Part shown: positions 50,803 through 60,647 of the stretch, in pieces | How the letters are laid out: each line of letters opens with the position of its first letter | Position numbering within the stretch: the first letter of the stretch is position 1 | Source: Comamonas kerstersii | Lineage (GTDB): Bacteria > Pseudomonadota > Gammaproteobacteria > Burkholderiales > Burkholderiaceae_C | Reading direction: 5' to 3' | NCBI RefSeq assembly: GCF_008801935.1 | Contig: NZ_VZOT01000016.1 | Span: 1 to 63,623 of the forward strand | Length of the DNA stretch: 63,623 bases | The notes under the pieces: model-generated | Database searches by the model: none | What the model was told of the DNA's origin: nothing | The model's input: the letters and a program-made list of their open reading frames with translations, nothing else | Translations under genes and position numbers: made by a program

Positions 50803-51522
50803 CTATAATTTTTTATAATTTTTAAGCAATCTTAGAATAAATAATAATGTTTGAACACACTTATTTTGCCCTAAAACTAGCTGAATCCTATATAACTCAG
50901 TAAGAGTACCTAAAACATCAACACTACTAACACCAGAATCATTAAAAAAACCAACTTCCTTTTTAATTATTTTAACATTGGCACCTCCGCGAATTGCTTT
51001 TAATGTAAACAACTGATCTGCAGCTATTGGAAATTTTCTTGAATAAAAACCAAATTTATCGTGCAAGCTTCTTCTATAAATAGCACCAACAGCATGTGAT
51101 GATACATATTCCGCCATTCCTGAAAACCAGCTTCTTCCTCGACATCCAGCAAAATAAATTTTGCTCCCACATTTTATAGAAGCCGTTACAATATCAAAAT
51201 TTCCGCTAATTTCCGATTTATAATTCTTAATAGCATTTGGATACAGAAAATCATCCGCCCCTACAACCAAATAAAACTCACCACTCGAAATCTTAATAGC
51301 TCGATTCAAAGCATCATAAATACCAAAATCTTCTTGACTTGATATTTTTATATTCAAATCAGTAATGGATTGCAGCAACTCCAAAGTACCATCCGTAGAT
51401 GCCCCATCTGCGACAACCCATTCAAAATCTTTGTCTTCTTGATTACGCAAACTCTCAATGAGTTTTGGCAAATGCTCAACAGCATTATATGTTGCGGTAA
51501 TAACACTTAACTTCAAAATCAA
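50803..51522 (-). CDS. Glycosyltransferase family 2 (WcaA/WcaE-like)
   Basis: A 239-residue GT-A transferase. It starts MILKLSVITATYNAVEHLPK, has WVVADGASTDGT and the metal-binding YLVVGADDFLYPNA, the layout of colanic-acid-type GT2 enzymes. DNA is AT-rich. It is the last gene of the minus-strand polysaccharide operon, 21 bases after manC, and could transfer fucose or mannose made by the operon; this is inference. Confidence 0.88.
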   Translation of the reverse strand: MILKLSVITATYNAVEHLPKLIESLRNQEDKDFEWVVADGASTDGTLELLQSITDLNIKISSQEDFGIYDALNRAIKISSGEFYLVVGADDFLYPNAIKNYKSEISGNFDIVTASIKCGSKIYFAGCRGRSWFSGMAEYVSSHAVGAIYRRSLHDKFGFYSRKFPIAADQLFTLKAIRGGANVKIIKKEVGFFNDSGVSSVDVLGTLTELYRIQLVLGQNKCVQTLLFILRLLKNYKKL

Positions 51523-51543
51523 CCTCTTATATCTTATAGGACA

Positions 51544-52989
51544 TCAAACTCGTCCATATTGGTCTTTGAGCCTCACAATATCATCCTCACCCAAATACGT
51601 CCCAGACTGTACCTCAATCATCTCCAAAGGAATCACACCGGGGTTCTCCAGGCAATGCACCTGCCCAATCGGGATATAAGTAGATTGATTTTCTGTTACC
51701 AAAAAAGTCTTCTCGCCATTTGTTACTTTGGCGGTGCCAGATACAACAACCCAATGCTCTGCACGATGGTGGTGCATTTGCAGAGAAAGTTTAGCGCCAG
51801 GTTTTACTGTAATACGTTTGACCTGATAACGATGACCGCTATCAATGGAGTCATATTTGCCCCATGGACGATAGACGAGTCGATGATTTTCATGCTCTTT
51901 CCGACCTGATTTTTTCAGCTTGGCAACGATATTTTTAATATCCTGTACACGTGACTTTTCGGCAACGAGCAGGGCATCGTCAGTATCTACGATAACCAGA
52001 TTTTCTACACCCAATACCGTCACTAGCTTGCTATGGGCTGATACCAAACAATTTTGGCTATCTTGCAAAATGACATCGTTGTCAGATATTTTTTCGCCTG
52101 TGTTGATAACGTTGCCGTTATTATCTTTTTCACTGATTTCCCACAGCGTAGTCCAGCTACCTACATCGCTCCAGCCTGCATCCAGCGGTGTCACTACTAC
52201 AGGGTTATCAGTCTGGCTACAAAGGGGTTCCATCAATGCGTAGTCAATGGAGTTATCAGGGCAGGCAGCAAAGGCCTGTGCATCAATACGAACAAAATCC
52301 TGATCAGCTTTAGTTGCCGCCATTGCCTTTTCGCAGGCTTGCAGCATTTCAGGCTGGTACTGCTTGAGTGCTTCCAGATAGCGATCGGCGCGCAGCATGA
52401 AAATGCCACTGTTCCATAAATAATTGCCGCTATCCAGATACTGTTGTGCTGTCGCAGCAGAGGGTTTTTCTACGAACTCCTGCACCTGACGAATGCCGCT
52501 TTGTATTTCATGCGCCATGCGGATATAGCCATAACCGGTCGCAGGCGCTGTGGGCACAATGCCCAAAGTACCAAATCCACCAGCTTCGACTTGTGGCCGC
52601 AAAGTACGCACGGCCTGCTGGAAAGCAGCCCCATCCTGAATGACATGATCTGCAGCCAACACCAGCAGAACTGGTGGTTGTTCTGCTTGAGTGTTTTGCA
52701 TGGCGTGCAAGGCTGCAAGTGCAATGGCAGGAGCTGTGTTGCGCCCTACGGGTTCCAGCAAGATGTCTGCGCTCTGTGCCTGCTGGCGTAGTTGTTCAGC
52801 CACCAGAAAGCGGTGCTCTTCGTTGCAGATCACGATGGGGCGTGTAACCTCCAGCCCGTTCAGCCTGGCCAGAGTTTCCTGCAGCAAGGTGTGCTGACCA
52901 TGCAATGCCAAAAACTGCTTGGGATAGGCGGTGCGTGACAAGGGCCAGAGACGTGTACCAGAGCCTCCGGCCATGATGACGGGAATCAT
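51544..52989 (-). CDS. manC: Mannose-1-phosphate guanylyltransferase / mannose-6-phosphate isomerase
   Basis: A 481-residue bifunctional enzyme making GDP-mannose. The N-terminal transferase has [25 protein letters not shown] start (GGSGTRLWP at residues 8-16), and the C-terminal type II isomerase shows [18 protein letters not shown]. The ATG at 52989 overlaps the stop of the Nudix gene (ATGA) and was preferred to the ATG at 53001. No phosphomannomutase gene lies in the window. Confidence 0.95.
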   Translation of the reverse strand: MIPVIMAGGSGTRLWPLSRTAYPKQFLALHGQHTLLQETLARLNGLEVTRPIVICNEEHRFLVAEQLRQQAQSADILLEPVGRNTAPAIALAALHAMQNTQAEQPPVLLVLAADHVIQDGAAFQQAVRTLRPQVEAGGFGTLGIVPTAPATGYGYIRMAHEIQSGIRQVQEFVEKPSAATAQQYLDSGNYLWNSGIFMLRADRYLEALKQYQPEMLQACEKAMAATKADQDFVRIDAQAFAACPDNSIDYALMEPLCSQTDNPVVVTPLDAGWSDVGSWTTLWEISEKDNNGNVINTGEKISDNDVILQDSQNCLVSAHSKLVTVLGVENLVIVDTDDALLVAEKSRVQDIKNIVAKLKKSGRKEHENHRLVYRPWGKYDSIDSGHRYQVKRITVKPGAKLSLQMHHHRAEHWVVVSGTAKVTNGEKTFLVTENQSTYIPIGQVHCLENPGVIPLEMIEVQSGTYLGEDDIVRLKDQYGRV

Positions 52990-53447
52990 TGGAAATACCA
53001 TTTTGTATGTTCGTGTACTTGCGGATCATGCAGCAGTTGCTCAGGTGTGCACCAGCGCCAGGCACTGTGCTGGCTTAGCGGAAGTACGTCGTCTAAGCCT
53101 ATCTCGAGCTTGAAGGCATTGACCACATAGTGCGTGCTGATATGCGCGTAAGCGGGGTCATCAGCGAACACATTGTCGCTGTAAAAGTGCTCGAACAGGC
53201 CTTGATGCGCTGCATCCTGCAAGCTGAACGCTTGCCCCAGCTCAGCCAGCGTCAGACGTTCAAATGCCTGTGCCAAGGTTTCACCTTTGCGCACTCTGCC
53301 ACCCGGCACAAACCAGAAACCTTGGGCTGGGCGGTTGGTGCGCAACCCCAGCAGAAACTCGCCTTGGCCGTTTTCCACCAGAAGATCTAGGGACACCAAA
53401 GGTGTTCTGTCTATGACTTGCGCAAACTCATGGACCGGCAAAAGCAT
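52986..53447 (-). CDS. gmm: GDP-mannose mannosyl hydrolase (Nudix)
   Basis: A 153-residue Nudix-related hydrolase (Gmm/WcaH), which splits GDP-mannose to GDP and mannose and may balance flow to GDP-fucose. Residues 48-71 ([18 protein letters not shown] then TLAELG) form the modified Nudix box that lacks one of the usual glutamates, as in this family. It lies immediately after fcl (stop at 53448) and overlaps manC. Confidence 0.93.
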   Translation of the reverse strand: MLLPVHEFAQVIDRTPLVSLDLLVENGQGEFLLGLRTNRPAQGFWFVPGGRVRKGETLAQAFERLTLAELGQAFSLQDAAHQGLFEHFYSDNVFADDPAYAHISTHYVVNAFKLEIGLDDVLPLSQHSAWRWCTPEQLLHDPQVHEHTKWYFQ

Positions 53448-54410
53448 TTACATGCGTGCCTTATCTTGGTGCTGCAAAAACCACTCGTAGGTGCTGCGCA
53501 GGCCATCTTCCAGCGTAATGCTGTATTGCCAGCCTAGCGCCTTCAGGCGTGACACGTCCATGAGCTTACGGGGTGTGCCATCCGGCTTACTGCTGTCAAA
53601 CTTCAGCGCTCCAGCAAAACCCACTACTTTTTTCATGGTCTGTGCCAGTTCGGCGATGCTGCAATCCGTGCCGGTTCCGACATTGATATGTGAAAGCATG
53701 GGCTGGGTATGTGCCTGGTAAACCTCAGGTGCCAGATTCACCACATGCATGCAGGCTGCGGCCATGTCATCCACATGCAAAAACTCTCGCATGGGTTTAC
53801 CACTGCCCCAAACCACAACTTCGCTGGCATTCGCCAGCTTGGCTTCATGAAAACGGCGCATCATGGCAGGAATAACGTGGCTGTTTTCTGGGTGAAAGTT
53901 GTCACCGGGGCCGTACAAATTGGTGGGCATGACGCTGCGGTAATCGCGCCCATACTGACGGTTGTAGCTTTCGCACAGCTTGATGCCTGCAATCTTGGCA
54001 ATGGCATAGGGCTCATTGGTGGGCTCCAGCGTGCCTGTGAGCAAGGCATCTTCACGCATAGGCTGCGGCGCCAGCTTGGGGTAAATGCATGATGACCCCA
54101 GAAACAGCAACTGCTGCACACCAGCCATGTGGGCTGCATGGATGACGTTGGCCTGAATCATCAAGTTTTCATACAAAAACTCTGCAGGGTAGGTGTTGTT
54201 GGCATGAATGCCACCAACCTTGGCAGCAGCCAGATACACCTGATCCACACGCTCTTCCGCCAGAAAGCGCTGCACTGCAGCCTGATTGGTCAAATCCAGC
54301 TCTGCACGGTTGCGGGTCACCGGTTCCACATTGCCATCGCGCTGCAGCGCTCGTACCAGTGCAGAGCCCACCATGCCGTTATGCCCGGCCACAAACACAC
54401 GTTTTTTCAT
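53448..54410 (-). CDS. fcl: GDP-L-fucose synthase
   Basis: A 320-residue short-chain dehydrogenase (WcaG) that epimerises and reduces GDP-4-keto-6-deoxymannose to GDP-L-fucose. The NADPH motif is GHNGMVG (9-15), the catalytic triad is Ser106 (LGSSCIYPK), Tyr135 and Lys139 (EPYAIAK), and [20 protein letters not shown] is conserved. It starts three bases after the gmd stop. Confidence 0.97.
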   Translation of the reverse strand: MKKRVFVAGHNGMVGSALVRALQRDGNVEPVTRNRAELDLTNQAAVQRFLAEERVDQVYLAAAKVGGIHANNTYPAEFLYENLMIQANVIHAAHMAGVQQLLFLGSSCIYPKLAPQPMREDALLTGTLEPTNEPYAIAKIAGIKLCESYNRQYGRDYRSVMPTNLYGPGDNFHPENSHVIPAMMRRFHEAKLANASEVVVWGSGKPMREFLHVDDMAAACMHVVNLAPEVYQAHTQPMLSHINVGTGTDCSIAELAQTMKKVVGFAGALKFDSSKPDGTPRKLMDVSRLKALGWQYSITLEDGLRSTYEWFLQHQDKARM

Positions 54411-54413
54411 GGC

Positions 54414-55535
54414 TTACTCCATGCTCACCGGTACTTCATAGCCGTGTGCCTTCAGCAAGGCATGGCGCTTGGCAACTTTCAGGTCCTCACGCACCATCTC
54501 AGCGCACATTTCCTGTACCGTAATCTGTGGCACCCAGCCCAGTTCGCGCTTGGCCTTGGCTGGGTCGCCCAGCAGGGTTTCCACTTCAGCAGGGCGGAAG
54601 TAACGTGGGTCAATACGAACCAGTACATCGCCTGGCTTGACGGCAGGGGCTTTGTCTCCCGACACCGATTCCACAATGCCCACTTCATCAATGCCTTTAC
54701 CTTCAAAGCGTAGCTTGATGCCCAGCTCTGCGGCAGACCATTCAATAAAGGTGCGCACGCTGTGCTGGACGCCGGTGGCAATCACAAAGTCTTGCGGCTG
54801 GTCTTGCTGCAGCATCAACCACATCATGCGTACATAGTCTTTGGCATGGCCCCAGTCACGCAGAGCATCAATATTGCCCATGTACAAGCAGGTATCCAGC
54901 CCCTGCGCAATATTCGCTAGGCCGCGGGTGATCTTGCGGGTGACAAAGGTTTCACCACGGCGGGGGCTTTCGTGGTTAAACAAGGTGCCATTGCAGGCAA
55001 ACATGCCATAGCTTTCACGGTAATTCACCGTAATCCAGTAGGCATACAGCTTGGCTACTGCGTAGGGTGAGCGTGGGTAGAAGGGCGTGGTTTCTTTTTG
55101 CGGTACTTCCTGTACCAAGCCAAACAGTTCACTGGTGCTGGCCTGGTAAAAGCGGGTTTTCTTTTCCAGCCCAAGCAGGCGAATCGCTTCCAGCAAACGC
55201 AATGTTCCCATTGCATCTACGTCTGCGGTGTATTCGGGCGACTCAAAACTCACGGCCACATGCGACTGAGCGCCCAGGTTGTAGACCTCATCAGGCTGCA
55301 CCTCTTGCAGGATGCGTGTGAGGTTCGAAGAATCCGTCAAATCACCATAGTGCAGAATAAAGTTTTTATTTTCAATATGCGGATCTTGGTAAATATGATC
55401 CACACGCTGGGTATTGAACAAAGAAGCACGGCGTTTGATACCGTGAACCTCATAGCCTTTTTCCAGCAGAAACTCAGCCAGGTAAGAGCCGTCTTGGCCA
55501 GTAACACCTGTAATTAACGCAATTTTTTGAGCCAC
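54414..55535 (-). CDS. gmd: GDP-mannose 4,6-dehydratase
   Basis: A 373-residue dehydratase, the first step from GDP-mannose to GDP-L-fucose. The NADP motif is [15 protein letters not shown] (10-24), and the active site includes Thr134-Ser135-Glu136 (ASTSELFG), Tyr158 and Lys162 ([12 protein letters not shown]). Next to fcl it points to L-fucose in the polymer, although the intermediate could also feed GDP-perosamine-type sugars. Confidence 0.97.
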   Translation of the reverse strand: MAQKIALITGVTGQDGSYLAEFLLEKGYEVHGIKRRASLFNTQRVDHIYQDPHIENKNFILHYGDLTDSSNLTRILQEVQPDEVYNLGAQSHVAVSFESPEYTADVDAMGTLRLLEAIRLLGLEKKTRFYQASTSELFGLVQEVPQKETTPFYPRSPYAVAKLYAYWITVNYRESYGMFACNGTLFNHESPRRGETFVTRKITRGLANIAQGLDTCLYMGNIDALRDWGHAKDYVRMMWLMLQQDQPQDFVIATGVQHSVRTFIEWSAAELGIKLRFEGKGIDEVGIVESVSGDKAPAVKPGDVLVRIDPRYFRPAEVETLLGDPAKAKRELGWVPQITVQEMCAEMVREDLKVAKRHALLKAHGYEVPVSME

Positions 55536-55551
55536 AACAACCTTTCAAAAA

Positions 55552-56808
55552 CTATTCCCCAGATAAAATCTTCCCATGAAATCTTCGCCACAAATAGAAA
55601 GATATTAACGCACAACCAAAAAATTCAGTTATCAAGAGTGTGATAGCAGCCCCTTTTTCAGCGGCAATATCTATCATTGGCCACATCATCGCCAAGCATA
55701 ACAGTGCAGCAAACATAAATGATCGATTAAATTCACGACCCATGCCCAATGGTATCATTATTTGAACACCTAGCAAGTTAGACACCCCCACAAAAAAAGG
55801 AATAGGCGACATCCATTGCAATACAACAACAGCCTGCTCATATCCAGAGCCAGCAATAATTTTTATCAAATCTTCCGCAAAAAAGTACAACAAAAAGCTT
55901 GCTACCAGTGACACAAAAAAAATACCTATCGCACTCTTTCTCAATAACGGAAGAATTGCATCTTTGTTATTCTCCATGAGAAAACTTATTCTCGGAAAAA
56001 ATGCCTGTGTGATAGGATTAATTAAACTTTGTGCACCTGATCGAAGCTTGTCTGCCACGTTGTAGCAAGCAAGAGCAACTGGCCCCATCATCCAACCCAA
56101 TACCAAAGGCATCAATATTGCGTATGAACTAATATAGACGCGTGATGTAAATAATACCCAACCTTCTTTCAACTCCTTCACAACACCATAAAGACTAGGT
56201 TTACAAAAATAAAAAAAATCCCCTCTAAAAATAAAAATCAAAGAAAAAATTCCAACCAATACAGTAGATATAGAACTTGAAAATATAGCCCACTCTACAT
56301 CTGAACTATTTTTTACCACCAAAAACAATAAAATCAATCCAAAAAATTTCCCAAAAAATTGAAAAAATGCCGCCATACGCATTTTTTCAATTCCCTGAAG
56401 GAACCACAAAGGGAACAAAGCACTCCCAAAAACTGACAAAAAAGCCAGCGCATAAAAATGCGCATCTACTCTTAAGTTGTCAAACAAAAAAACCAAGCCG
56501 CTGCAGGCAAAAGCACTAAAAATAACAAGAAGCCATTGTGAGCAGAAGACATTGATAAAAATTTTCCCAAGTTGCCTTCGATCATTTCGACTAGCAGCAA
56601 CTTTACGAGTACCACTCCAAGAAAACCCATATTCAACAAGCAATATAAAATACATCATAAATGCTTGCGCAAAAATCACCTTTCCAAAATTTTCCACCCC
56701 TAAAATTCTTGCCAAATAAGGCACGGAAACCAAAGGCAAAATGTAATTACTTGCCTGAACAACAGCCAATGCAATGACGCTTGACTTTAAACTATCTGTT
56801 TTTTTCAT
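55552..56808 (-). CDS. wzx: O-antigen flippase Wzx
   Basis: A 418-residue membrane protein with about 12 hydrophobic segments, of the MOP/Wzx superfamily that flips lipid-linked O-units to the periplasm. The start is the ATG at 56808 (MKKTDSLKSSVIALAVVQAS); the 19-residue extension overlaps the gap before glyS. YILPLVSVPYLARILGVENFG is a typical first-helix pattern. DNA is AT-rich compared with glyS and gmd. Together with the Wzy candidate this defines a Wzx/Wzy-dependent pathway. Confidence 0.92.
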   Translation of the reverse strand: MKKTDSLKSSVIALAVVQASNYILPLVSVPYLARILGVENFGKVIFAQAFMMYFILLVEYGFSWSGTRKVAASRNDRRQLGKIFINVFCSQWLLVIFSAFACSGLVFLFDNLRVDAHFYALAFLSVFGSALFPLWFLQGIEKMRMAAFFQFFGKFFGLILLFLVVKNSSDVEWAIFSSSISTVLVGIFSLIFIFRGDFFYFCKPSLYGVVKELKEGWVLFTSRVYISSYAILMPLVLGWMMGPVALACYNVADKLRSGAQSLINPITQAFFPRISFLMENNKDAILPLLRKSAIGIFFVSLVASFLLYFFAEDLIKIIAGSGYEQAVVVLQWMSPIPFFVGVSNLLGVQIMIPLGMGREFNRSFMFAALLCLAMMWPMIDIAAEKGAAITLLITEFFGCALISFYLWRRFHGKILSGE

Positions 56809-56857
56809 CTTGCAATATTCACAGGTCAACTTAAATAAATAGCTGACCTGTGAATCT

Positions 56858-58972
56858 TTAGGCAACCAACTTCGCCAAATCTGCCACCCGATTCATCGCA
56901 GCATGCAGCGTAGCCAGCAAGCCCAGGCGGTTGGCCTTCAAAGCCGCATCTTCGGCATTCACCATCACATGCTCAAAGAAAGCATCCACAGGTGTACGCA
57001 ATGCTGCCAAAGTTTGCAGGCTGGCCTTGTAGTCGCCTGATTCAAATTGCTGCTGCGCCTTGGGGGCCACAGATTGCAGCGCGGCATACAAATCTTTTTC
57101 TGCCTGCTCCACCAGCAGCGCTTCATTGACCTGTGCCTGAATATCGCCTTCGGCCTTTTTCAGGATATTGCTTACACGCTTATTCGCAGCAGCCAGCGCT
57201 TGCGCTTCTGGCAGGGCGGCAAAGGCGCGCACGGCTTCCAGACGCTTTTGCACATCCGACAGGCGCTGTGGGCGCAGAGCCAGCACGGCTTCCACTTCCT
57301 GAGCGGTATAGCCTTGCTCGCGCAGGCTGACGGACAGGCGGTCAAAGAAGAAGTCTTCCAGCTGGGCCGTGGCGTCAGTGATCTTGTCGCCAAAGGCTGG
57401 CACAGCGCTTTGGAGCAGGGCGTGCAGTTCCAGCGGCAGGTTCTTTTCGACCAGCATGCGGATCACACCCAGCGCATGGCGGCGCAGGGCGAAGGGGTCT
57501 CGGTCGCCCGTGGGCAGGTTGCCAATGCCGAACATACCGACCAGCGTTTCCAGCTTGTCGGCCAGCGCCACCGCCACGCCTGCATCGCCACGGGGCAGTT
57601 CGTCACCGGCAAAGCGGGGCTTGTAGTGGTCTTCAATAGCGTCTGCAACAGCTTCATCCAGACCGTCATTCAGCGCGTAGTAGCGGCCCATGATGCCTTG
57701 CAGCTCGGGGAACTCACCGACCATGTCGGTCACCAGGTCGGTCTTGGCCAGCTTGGCGGCCAGATCAGCCTGTGCCACCAGCTGTGCATCGCCCAGTTGC
57801 TGTGCAATGGCCTTGGCAATGGCGCGCACGCGCTCTACACGCTCGCCTTGCGTGCCCAGCTTGTTGTGGTAGACCACCTTGCCCAGACCTTCCACACGGC
57901 TTTCCAGCGTCTTTTTGCGGTCCTGGTCAAAGAAGAACTTGGCATCAGCCAGACGGGGGCGCACCACGCGCTCGTTACCGCCGATCACGGCCGATGGGTC
58001 TGCGGGGCTGATATTGCTGACGATGAGGAACTGGTGGGTCAGCTTGCCGTTGGCGTCCAGCAGGGGGAAGTACTTCTGGTTGGCCTTCATGGTCAGAATC
58101 AGGCACTCCTGCGGCACAGCCAGGAATTCTTTTTCAAATTCGCAGACCAGCACATTAGGGCGCTCGACCAGGGCGGTGACTTCATCCAGCAGGGCTTCGT
58201 CTTCAATGGGGCGCACGCCGCCGCCAATGCGTTCAGCCGCTGCCTGCAGCTGGCGCGCGATGTCAGCACGGCGCTCGGCAAAGCTGGCAATCACTGCGCC
58301 TTCTTCACGCAGCTGTTCGGCATAGCTGTCTGCGCTCTGGATCACTACGGGCTCTGCCTTGGCTTCAAAGCGGTGGCCATGGGTGGTGTTGCCTGCAGTC
58401 AGGCCCAGTGCCTTCACGCCGATCAGCACCTGGGTGCCATGCATGACGACCAGACCGTGGGCGGGGCGCACAAAGTGCACGCTGGTCCAGCCATCCTGCA
58501 ACTGGTAGCGCATGACCTTGGGGATAGGCAGCTTGGCAATGGCTTCGTCCAGTGCCTTTTGCACGCCATCGGCCAGCACCACCCCCTTGACGGTGGATGC
58601 GTAGTACAGCGCTTCGGCCTTGCCTTCACCCTGGCGGGTCAGGCCTGCAACGGCAGATTCGTCGGCACCCAGTGCAGCCAGCTTTTTGAGCAGTGCGGGA
58701 GTGGGCTTGCCTTCCGCATCCAGGCCTACGGACACAGGCATCAGCTTTTGCGATACGGCCTTGTCTTCGGCCTGGGGCAGCACTTCGGTGATGTGTGCCG
58801 CCAGGCGGCGGGGCGAGGCGTAGGCCGTCACACGTGATTCGCTGGATGCCAGCAGGCCCTGGGCCTTGAGCTGGTCAAACAGCACGCCCGCAAAGGCATC
58901 GCCGAGTTTTTTCAGGGCCTTGGGGGGCAGTTCTTCAACAAACAGTTCAACGAGGAGGTTTTGTGCGTTCAT
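56858..58972 (-). CDS. glyS: Glycine-tRNA ligase beta subunit
   Basis: A 704-residue beta subunit of the tetrameric bacterial glycyl-tRNA synthetase, starting MNAQNLLVELFVEELPPKAL. Conserved stretches include YFPLLDANGKLTHQFLIVSN, GERVERV and GDRDPFALRRHALGVIRML. It is separated from glyQ by 386 bases of repeats, whereas the genes are usually adjacent. The O-antigen genes follow 49 bases later on the same strand. Confidence 0.98.
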   Translation of the reverse strand: MNAQNLLVELFVEELPPKALKKLGDAFAGVLFDQLKAQGLLASSESRVTAYASPRRLAAHITEVLPQAEDKAVSQKLMPVSVGLDAEGKPTPALLKKLAALGADESAVAGLTRQGEGKAEALYYASTVKGVVLADGVQKALDEAIAKLPIPKVMRYQLQDGWTSVHFVRPAHGLVVMHGTQVLIGVKALGLTAGNTTHGHRFEAKAEPVVIQSADSYAEQLREEGAVIASFAERRADIARQLQAAAERIGGGVRPIEDEALLDEVTALVERPNVLVCEFEKEFLAVPQECLILTMKANQKYFPLLDANGKLTHQFLIVSNISPADPSAVIGGNERVVRPRLADAKFFFDQDRKKTLESRVEGLGKVVYHNKLGTQGERVERVRAIAKAIAQQLGDAQLVAQADLAAKLAKTDLVTDMVGEFPELQGIMGRYYALNDGLDEAVADAIEDHYKPRFAGDELPRGDAGVAVALADKLETLVGMFGIGNLPTGDRDPFALRRHALGVIRMLVEKNLPLELHALLQSAVPAFGDKITDATAQLEDFFFDRLSVSLREQGYTAQEVEAVLALRPQRLSDVQKRLEAVRAFAALPEAQALAAANKRVSNILKKAEGDIQAQVNEALLVEQAEKDLYAALQSVAPKAQQQFESGDYKASLQTLAALRTPVDAFFEHVMVNAEDAALKANRLGLLATLHAAMNRVADLAKLVA

Positions 58973-58983
58973 GGTAATTTTTT

Positions 58984-59001
58984 GATAGCTGCTGGCGCTT
59001 G
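58984..59001. repeat. Single arm of the AGCTGCCAGCGCT-family repeat
   Basis: GATAGCTGCTGGCGCTTG lies 11 bases in front of the glyS start codon. The partner arm is missing; the GC-rich palindromes begin about 50 bases further on and may have replaced it. Confidence 0.6.
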
Positions 59002-59051
59002 TGTGGTGGGCGTCAGGGGCGAATTTGTTGCATAAATTTTGGTGGGAGAGT

Positions 59052-59350
59052 CCTCACCCTCACCCCGGCCCTCTCCCGCAAGCGGGAGAGGGAGTGAATA
59101 CGGCAGATGGTAATGGCTGGTACCGGCCACTGACAGGCTGGCCCCCACCCCTGCCCTCCCCCAGCGGGGGAGGGAGTAGATGTGCGGCACTGTCTTGGTC
59201 ATAAAGCACTGCATGCGGTGTCTTTATCTAGCTGACCCTGCCCTCTCCCAGCGGGGGAGGGAGTAGATGTACGGCACTGTCTTGGTCACAAAGCACTGCA
59301 TGCGGTGTCTTTCTCTAGCTGGCCCTGCCCTCTCCCAGCGGGGGAGGGAG
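59052..59350. repeat. GC-rich REP-like palindromes with an 87-bp tandem duplication, between glyQ and glyS
   Basis: CTCCCGCAAGCGGGAG and three CCCAGCGGGGGAGGG hairpins fill the gap. From GAGTAGATGT at 59174 a unit of 87 bases is repeated at 59261 almost without change (two or three substitutions), each ending in a palindrome. The last palindrome ends nine bases before the glyQ stop. No gene is supported. Confidence 0.88.
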
Positions 59351-59358
59351 GTTTCGGA

Positions 59359-60297
59359 TCAAGCGGCCTTCTTGGCTTGCTGCTCGGCGGCCTTGGCCAG
59401 TTCGGCCAGCACTTCTTCGGCATGGGCCTTGGGGGCCATGGGGAAGCCCAGGCGTGCGCGGCTGTCCAGATAGCTCTTGCCCACGGCGCGGGCCAGGTTG
59501 CGGATGCGGCCGATGTAGGCGGCGCGCTCGGTCACCGAGATGGCGCCGCGGGCGTCCAGCAGGTTAAAGGTGTGGGCGGCCTTGAGCACTTGCTCATACG
59601 CAGGCAGAGCAAGCTGTGCTTGCATCAGCTTGTTGGCGGTGTCTTCGTGCGCGGCAAAGGCGCTGAACAGGAAGTCGGCGTTGGAGTGTTCAAAGTTGTA
59701 GGTGGACTGTTCCACTTCGTTCTGGTGGAACACGTCGCCATAGGTCAGGCCATCGGTATAGACCAGGTCGTACACCGATTCCTTGCCCTGCAGATACATG
59801 GCCAGGCGTTCCAGGCCGTAGGTGATCTCACCGGTCGCGGGCTTGCAGTCGATACCTGCTACTTGCTGGAAGTAGGTGAACTGGGTCACTTCCATGCCGT
59901 TAAGCCACACCTCCCAGCCCAGGCCCCATGCGCCAAGGGTTGGGTTTTCCCAGTCGTCTTCCACAAAGCGGATGTCGTTTTTCTTCAGGTCAAAGCCCAG
60001 CGCTTCCAGCGAGCCCAGGTACAGCTCCAGAATGTTGTCAGGCGCGGGCTTGAGCACCACCTGGAACTGGTAGTAGTGCTGCAGGCGGTTGGGGTTCTCG
60101 CCATAGCGGCCATCCTTGGGGCGGCGGCTGGGCTGCACGTAGGCGGCCTTCCATGGCTCAGGGCCAATGGCACGCAGGAAGGTGGCGGTGTGCGATGTGC
60201 CTGCGCCTACTTCCATGTCATAGGGCTGGAGCAATGCACAGCCGTGTTCGGCCCAGTAGGACTGCAGTTTCAGAATGATTTGTTGGAAGCTCAGCAT
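59359..60297 (-). CDS. glyQ: Glycine-tRNA ligase alpha subunit
   Basis: A 312-residue alpha subunit with the catalytic core of glycyl-tRNA synthetase. [40 protein letters not shown] and [20 protein letters not shown] are highly conserved. It precedes glyS on the same strand. Confidence 0.99.
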   Translation of the reverse strand: MLSFQQIILKLQSYWAEHGCALLQPYDMEVGAGTSHTATFLRAIGPEPWKAAYVQPSRRPKDGRYGENPNRLQHYYQFQVVLKPAPDNILELYLGSLEALGFDLKKNDIRFVEDDWENPTLGAWGLGWEVWLNGMEVTQFTYFQQVAGIDCKPATGEITYGLERLAMYLQGKESVYDLVYTDGLTYGDVFHQNEVEQSTYNFEHSNADFLFSAFAAHEDTANKLMQAQLALPAYEQVLKAAHTFNLLDARGAISVTERAAYIGRIRNLARAVGKSYLDSRARLGFPMAPKAHAEEVLAELAKAAEQQAKKAA

Positions 60298-60647
60298 GAC
60301 GTTAGCGGTGTCTGTGCCGCACAGGCCATTGGCCTACGCAGGCGGTCGTTATGGGTGTTCAGAAAGGCCCGGCAACTTGCAGGCACGGCTGATGCCGCGC
60401 ACGGGCGCATAAGGTAACGATTCTAGGCGTGTTGCTGCCAAGTTTCTGTAGCTGTTGGTGTGTCAGTGAAGCCCACCCAGACTTACCTCTCAAAAAGTGA
60501 GCTGTTAGCGCTTGATTTGCTTTGATTTCAATATCTTTTTGGCCTGAAATACTTGAATTGCAAGCGCCAGTCGCTCATCTTTTTGCAATCCGCAGCACCC
60601 TACAATGCTTTGCAGCTTTTTGAACCACCACCTGCGAGGACATTGGC
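60298..60647. other. Intergenic region with one AGCTGCCAGCGCT-family repeat
   Basis: 350 bases between divergent glyQ and the SPFH gene. At 60499-60576 GAGCTGTTAGCGCTTG and CAAGCGCCAGTCGCTC form a degenerate copy of the inverted repeat. The rest should hold the two promoters; no strong motif was recognised and no gene is supported. Confidence 0.6.

Noticed and set aside
50546..50818. A complete 90-residue gene after the wzy gene
   Set aside because: Only the first 35 residues look like a transposase start; the rest is read from a poly-C run and unrelated sequence, so it is treated as a broken fragment.
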